From Chromera velia (Eukaryota > Sar > Chromeraceae): DNA of 59,312 nt. Shown here one piece after another: positions 54,064 to 59,312 of this stretch (position 1 is the stretch's first letter; every line of letters begins with the position of its first letter). The DNA lies in NCBI GenBank assembly GCA_018398765.1, contig JAHBMJ010000025.1:1-59312 (forward strand), written 5' to 3'. Made by a program: the position numbers and the translations under genes. Below the pieces are notes generated by a model. That model worked only from the letters and a program-made list of their open reading frames with translations, did no database searches and was not told the origin of the DNA.

Positions 54064-56243
54064 TTTGAACTCTCGAAATATGGGAGAAATAAGCAGATTT
54101 GGACCTTACGGATCCCCTCTCATGCTCTTGGAAGAGCAGAAGTTCCTTCTGGTGCTACCTTCGGCTTGTTCACACGTCCGTGTGCGAAGCAAGAACTCTC
54201 CTCCTTCCAGCTCAGTGGACAGGAACCGACAAGCAACAGTGCACCGAAAGACAGGTCAGGTGTGTAGATCTACTGCTGACAGATTCATGCGTCGCTTTCT
54301 TCACTTACGACGAGCAGCCTTTCTGACCCGTCGAGCTCTCCCCTTGACCAGCTTGGCAAAGATGTTTGAAAGAATTAAGCAGTATTAAGCACGGCGTAAC
54401 TCGAGTAATAATTTTGGTGGGAGCATGCATGTGGGATGGCTTCGCGCCCTCGCGCCGCCGCGGTACCCTGTCACCGCCGGAATTACCCCCCCCCGCGCGC
54501 TAAGAGCTCACTGCTGTAGTAACTAGCTTCCCGCTGCTTTGGAGGTAGCGGCAGGACAGACGGAGAGCTAGACCAGAGACGAGGCCTAGACAGAGAGGCA
54601 GATCTATAGACTCTTCAAACTCTAGCTCAGTCTGAAGGTCTCAGTCAGCTAAGGGATATGATATCAGAAGATTCTTAGCCGTTTAGAGAGAATTTACAGT
54701 TCGAAGTTGAACTTGAACTTCTACTAGCACTACTAAGAAAAGACAGACTCACAACCCGACAAACGGAACGAACAATCTCAGCGAGACGGCTGAGGGCAGA
54801 TTTAATCTGACCGATCCCCGCGCGGACGCAAAGACAAGCTTTCCGGAGCTAGACAGACAGAATGCGGCGGCGGGCGATCGAAGCAAACTTAAGGCGGCGC
54901 GCATGTGAGAAGGACTGAACAGCGGCGGCGGGACGGCGTTAGGAGGTAGGATACTACATATCCCCCCCTCTCACCGGCAAGGAAATCGCGCCCTAGCGAT
55001 AAGTCAAACACAGTCGAACATGCGCGGAAAGGGAAAAAGAGACGAGCAAAAGGACTGAAAAGAGCACGATCACCAAAATATGATGCAAACACATGTAACC
55101 AACATTGGCAGAACAGCTTCAAGCATGCAACCAGCAGAGTTGGTCAACCAAACACAGTGAGCCTGTCAGTTTTTTTTCTTTTAACTTTCTTTTTTTTCTT
55201 TCTTTCATTTTCTTTTTTCTTTCATTTTCTTTCTGAGGATGCCAGATCGTGAGATCAGCTGCTGACAGAGATCCGATACAACCTTCTACCTTCCAAAACC
55301 AGACCAGGTACTTTACCTTGGAGCCCTTAGCTCCAGGCTTTTCCCATCGGACACGCCACTACCAAAGCACCAGGCTTCGTTCGCTTTGCATAACCAGTCA
55401 AGGTCGGACAGGCAGCTACGGTTTCTATCAACCCCTCATTCATTGTTCTTAAAGTTTCTTTTCTTCTTTCCTTCTACTGTCTTTTCTTCAAAGTTCCAAA
55501 TATGGAAGCAGCAGTGGACAGAAACAAAGACAGCGGATGCACTTAGTCTGCTCTCTTTCTTTTTTTTTATCTTCAAGGAAGCTACTTTCTTCTGTCAACT
55601 ATCTCTGTTGGTCGAGAGGAGATACTCAACAGAGCACCCGGCAGCTTTACAGATGGATATGCGGGCAGACAGATGGAAAAGCCTCTCATCAAACCAAGCA
55701 AGGACAGGACAGAACAGAGGACAGTCATTTTCTTCTCTTTCTTTTCTCAATCTTTCTTTTTTTTTTTTTCATTCCTGCCACCTCTGAACTCCTTTTCAAC
55801 TACCATACGCCCTCACTCTCAAGGAGGTGTACTGTGAATTTCCGGCACAAACTAGCTGTTACGGTGGCAGCAAGTCAGGGAAAGACAGATAGAAAGCGTA
55901 ACATAGTGAGGCGAACCACGGGACTGGCCAATCCCGGGGTGAGCCAAACTAACGCGCACCGCCGCCGCACGGGATGCCCGCAGCTCAGAGACCAACACAT
56001 GCACGCAGGCTCATGGAGGCGCCGCCATGCCAGTCTGTATTAGAAGAAAAATAAATAAAATAGAAATAAAATGGAATTAATTCAGTCAGCTGCGTATAAC
56101 CTGGATTGAATATATAAATAACAGTTGCTTACAAAGCTTTTAGAAGCAGTTTGGAAGTGAACCTTGAACTGACAGACTTTCCGTAGTAGAGATCTAACTG
56201 AACTAAGTACGCTTATTTAGGAAAAAAGGAGTTACCTCCTTAC
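54064..56243. other. Upstream of PHD gene and probable LTR/leader of the Gypsy element
   Basis: The first 300 bases probably hold the promoter of the minus-strand PHD-finger gene. From about 54400 to 56243 the sequence is non-coding, with pyrimidine-rich blocks (55170-55240, 55750-55775) and GC-rich patches. Because a primer-binding-site word follows at 56245, some or most of this may be a long 5' LTR, but no second LTR is in the window to set its start. Confidence 0.45.
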
Positions 56244-59095
56244 GTGGTAGCAGCAGAGCCTGGTTGATCTCGCTAGGGCCTCTGTTACTCAGTCCGATAC
56301 TGTAGCAGACATCTTCTTTCTTGGCAAGTAAATTCTTTTCTTCACCCAAGACTCTCTCTCGATGGAGCAGGTTCTGCAGCAATTGCTGGAGGGGCAGCAA
56401 TTCATGCAGCAGCAGATGATCCAGATGCAGCAGACACAACAACTTTAGCAACAACAGATGGACACTCTGGGAGCACAGCAGCAACAAACAGCCACCGACG
56501 GGGGCCCAATCTATCAACAGCAGCAGCAGACACCAGAACAGCAGCAGCAGCAGTGAATGAATTAACAGCCGACTTCTCCGGCTCCCCAGCGGTCGAACTT
56601 CAAGGTGAAAGAGCCACCGATGTTTTATGGGGACCGGAAGTTGCTCGAAGGTTCGGTCACGGATAGGAGGGAATACATACAGCTCTTAGATATTTAGGTG
56701 TCGAAGCAGTTAGGGTCTGTGTGTCAATACTTCTCCCGATTCCTCAAGCAATGGTATGACAAGACACAGAAGTCCACCTCTCCTTTTGTTAACGTAGAAG
56801 ATGTCTTCACCCGTCTGTTCGAGCATTTCCCCGATCCCAACAAACAGACAGACTTGAGAGGAAAAGTCCGGAACGTCCGTTGTCAGGGCAATGAGGGGGT
56901 TCACAAGTACTCTGTCCGATTCAACGATATTGCAGAAGGAATCGTTGATGTTAGTGAGATCGATTTGATGTACGACTACATTCGGGGCCTTCCAGTTGAG
57001 ATGAGGAAGGAAGTGAGGAGAAGGAAGCCTGACAGTCTCAATGCTGCGATGAAGGATGCAAAGGAGGCTGAGTAGCTGTTGAGTAGGGGGAGAAAGAAAG
57101 ACTACGAGGGCCAGGGCAGAGACGGGCGCAGTGATTCGTACCCGCCTTTGCGATCTCAGTCCCAATCGAACGATGGGCCCGTCCCAATGGATCTCAACCG
57201 AATCTCCCGAATTTATTCCCTTTCCCAAGATGAGATTAAGAGGCACATTCAGGAGAATAGGTGCTTCAATTGTCATGCGGTGGAACACTCTGCACGCCAG
57301 TGCAGGAACTGCAAGCAGCAACAGCAACAACAGGGTTCTAGGGGTCACGGGGGTCAGAGAAATTTCTACGGAGGTCAAGGACGCATGCAGAACCTATAGA
57401 GTGGGATGCAGCAGCACTATGGCGGTTTGGTGCAGGGGCAATGGGGGAATCCAGTCATCCTGCAGGGGCTTACGCCTCCCCCTGGACTGTGCCCACCACC
57501 GCAGTTCCAGGGGAACCCAGGTCCGAACCCTCCCCAGTGGTCACAGCGCCAGCAGCAGAATGCACCCCCAAGAGGGATATACTCAACGATCGGGGGCAGG
57601 ACAGGCAAGAAGGGGAAATTGATCACCTTCCACGGCACAGCGAATAGCATCCCGATCCGTGCTCTTTGAGATCCAGGGGCGGACTCCATCTATGTGAGCA
57701 AGAGAGTCGTTGAGACTGGGGAGTTCCGTTTGTCTGTTTTGGAGCCCTCCACGTGCAAAGGGGGCATCCGTCTCGATGGTGTACAGGCTCTTTCGACTAC
57801 TGTCTAATGGGAGGCGCCTGATATCGATCTGAGAATTCAGGACTTTGCAGCCCCCCTGACTATGACTGTACTCGATCTGGACGAGGATTATGATGTAGTC
57901 TTGGGGATGCCCTTCTGTGAGACCTTCAAACCCCTTCCCGATTTTGAAGCGAAGTCTCTCTTCATCGTTGCAGATCGTTCTCCCTCCGAGTCGCAGTTCA
58001 CACTGTATGACTCGGAAGTCTACCATATTTTGGGGGCTGAGCCTGAGCCCCTGACCTGCAGAGAGATCCATAGGCTTTCCAAGAAGGAATCTACCACCTT
58101 CCGGTACTACCATCTTGAGGTCCGACCTCTTCCCTCCGTTTCCTCCCCCCTGGAGGCCAACCGAATCCAAGGAGCCGAGATACAGAGGCCCCCGCCTCTC
58201 TTGTCTTTCCCGCTTGATCATCCGGTCAATTCCGATGATTACACAGATTTCCGCAGGGAGATGCAGGAGGAGGGAATGAGGCCGGGGATGAAAAAGGTTC
58301 TGGAGAAGCATTTCAGCATCTTCCCGAATGAGATTCCCGCCCTCCCGCCCAAGAGGGAAGTCGAGTGTCACATCAAGCTCGAGCCAGGTCACCGCCCCCT
58401 TGCTCGAGCTCCGTATAGGCTCACCTACGGGCAGCTCGATGAGCTCTGAAAACAGTTGGAGTCGTACTTGGCCAAGGATCAGATCTGCCCTTCCAACTCC
58501 CCGTTTGCTGCCCCTATCCTTTTAAATTTATCACGAAGGCTGACGGCACTCAGCATATGTGTATTGATTACACGCAGCTGAACAAGATCTGTGTGAGAGA
58601 CAGATATCCTCTACCGCATCTGGATGACTTGATTTCCCGCCTGCACGGGGCCAAGTACTTCTCGTCTCTCGACTTAAGACAGTACTTTCATTAGATCCAG
58701 GTGGCCAAGGGTGACGAGGAGAAGACTGCTTTCGTAACAAGGTACGGCACGTTTGAGTGGCTGGTTATGCCGTTTAGCTACTGCAATGCGCCTGGTATCA
58801 GCATGCATATGATTAATAAGACACTGCGCCCTTTGTTAGACAGGTGTGTAATTATTTTTATTTCTGATCTCTTGATTTTTAGCCGCACTCTTGAGGAACA
58901 CGAGAGAGACGTGGAGGCCGTCCTCCAGCTCCTCGCCGATGAGTCTCTCTATGTCAAACTGTCGAAGTGTGATTGGTTCCGGACCGAAGCCAAGTTCCTG
59001 GGGCTGGTCATCAGTGAGGGTGCGCATGCCGGGGCCCGCCGGCTTCTTTTTTGCCCCCCCAAAGCGGCGCTTCGCCGCCGAAAACTCGACTGAAC
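56244..59095 (+). mobile_element. Ty3/Gypsy LTR retrotransposon, broken and 3'-truncated fossil
   Basis: A TGGTAGCAG word at 56245 is a likely primer-binding site. Parts in order are a Gln-rich gag start (about 56360-56570), a capsid-like gag region (56698-57075), a CCHC zinc knuckle CFNCHAVEHSARQC (about 57262-57303), a Pro/Gln-rich linker, a protease-type region (about 57600-57960), a pol N-terminal part (to 58450) and a Gypsy-type reverse transcriptase (about 58500-59025). Similarity stops abruptly near 59025-59095. RNase H, integrase and the 3' LTR are absent from the window. The coding part has several breaks. Age cannot be estimated without the second LTR. Confidence 0.85.
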
Positions 59096-59312
59096 CAACC
59101 AAGTGCCCTCCAGAGCTGAAAGTTGGGGGATTTCTTACCTATCCCACTCCCATCAATTCTATGGAACAGAATCTCCAGACTTCAACCATAGCTAGTGCAC
59201 CAGCAGTTTCCTGTTTGTCAGTTTGTTTTTTGAAAAAAATTCGTGTCCGCTCCCTTCCGTCTCCATGGCTGCTGAAAGTGTGGAGGAAGCCATCGCGGCA
59301 GTGAGGCAGTGC
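59096..59312 (+). other. Window end, with a possible gene start
   Basis: Unrelated sequence follows the Gypsy truncation. An ATG at 59265 opens a frame (MAAESVEEAIAAVRQC) that is still open at the window edge. Sixteen codons are too few to call a gene, but the Ala/Glu-rich start would suit a normal N-terminus. Confidence 0.25.

Overview
The window is nuclear DNA from a eukaryote with intron-rich genes and many transposable elements. I think it is a protist alga with a complex (secondary) plastid. The best clue is a phosphoglycolate-phosphatase-like HAD protein whose N-terminus looks like a signal peptide followed by an Ala-Phe transit-peptide start, as in alveolate and stramenopile plastid proteins. 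A chromerid such as Chromera would fit, but this is inference and no organelle or rRNA marker is present. Introns are spliceosomal (GT-AG), with an unusual excess of GTCAG donors and of TGCATGCAG acceptors.

Layout. 1-5441: flank and a 5'-truncated LINE on the minus strand. 5442-7081: a three-exon secreted Cys-rich protein gene (minus), divergent from a six-exon HAD phosphatase gene (7680-10942) that carries two large microsatellites in its introns. 10943-23487: a transposon island holding a broken Ty1/copia element with both LTRs and a target duplication (12749-16331), then a decayed Penelope-like element with 335-bp terminal direct repeats, a GIY-YIG endonuclease and a reverse transcriptase (16751-22879). 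23488-25129: a second, inverted and nearly identical copy of the secreted-protein gene. 26253-26978: a short 3' piece of the same LINE family. 28324-29645: a RING/TRAF-zinc-finger/MATH protein (minus) with a reading-frame problem. 30239-31088: a small acidic unknown gene, divergent from it. 34641-47111: one very large gene whose 17 exons join in frame into a 2,330-residue coiled-coil and low-complexity protein. 47165-49689: LINE, hAT and LTR-element remnants around an assembly gap (48601-48888). 51064-54063: an ING-family-like PHD-finger protein (minus) whose PHD finger is split by a 1.65-kb microsatellite intron. 56244 to about 59095: a broken Ty3/Gypsy element.

The host genes do not form a pathway. 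There is a plastid metabolic enzyme, a chromatin reader, a RING/MATH protein, a probable structural coiled-coil protein, and a duplicated and probably highly expressed secreted protein. The most notable signals are the GTCAG splice donors, the gene-conversion-like pattern in the inverted duplicate, the Penelope-like element with its endonuclease upstream of the RT and with extra unknown ORFs, and the transition-dominated divergence of repeat pairs. All exon structures come from reading frames and splice signals alone; no transcript evidence was available.
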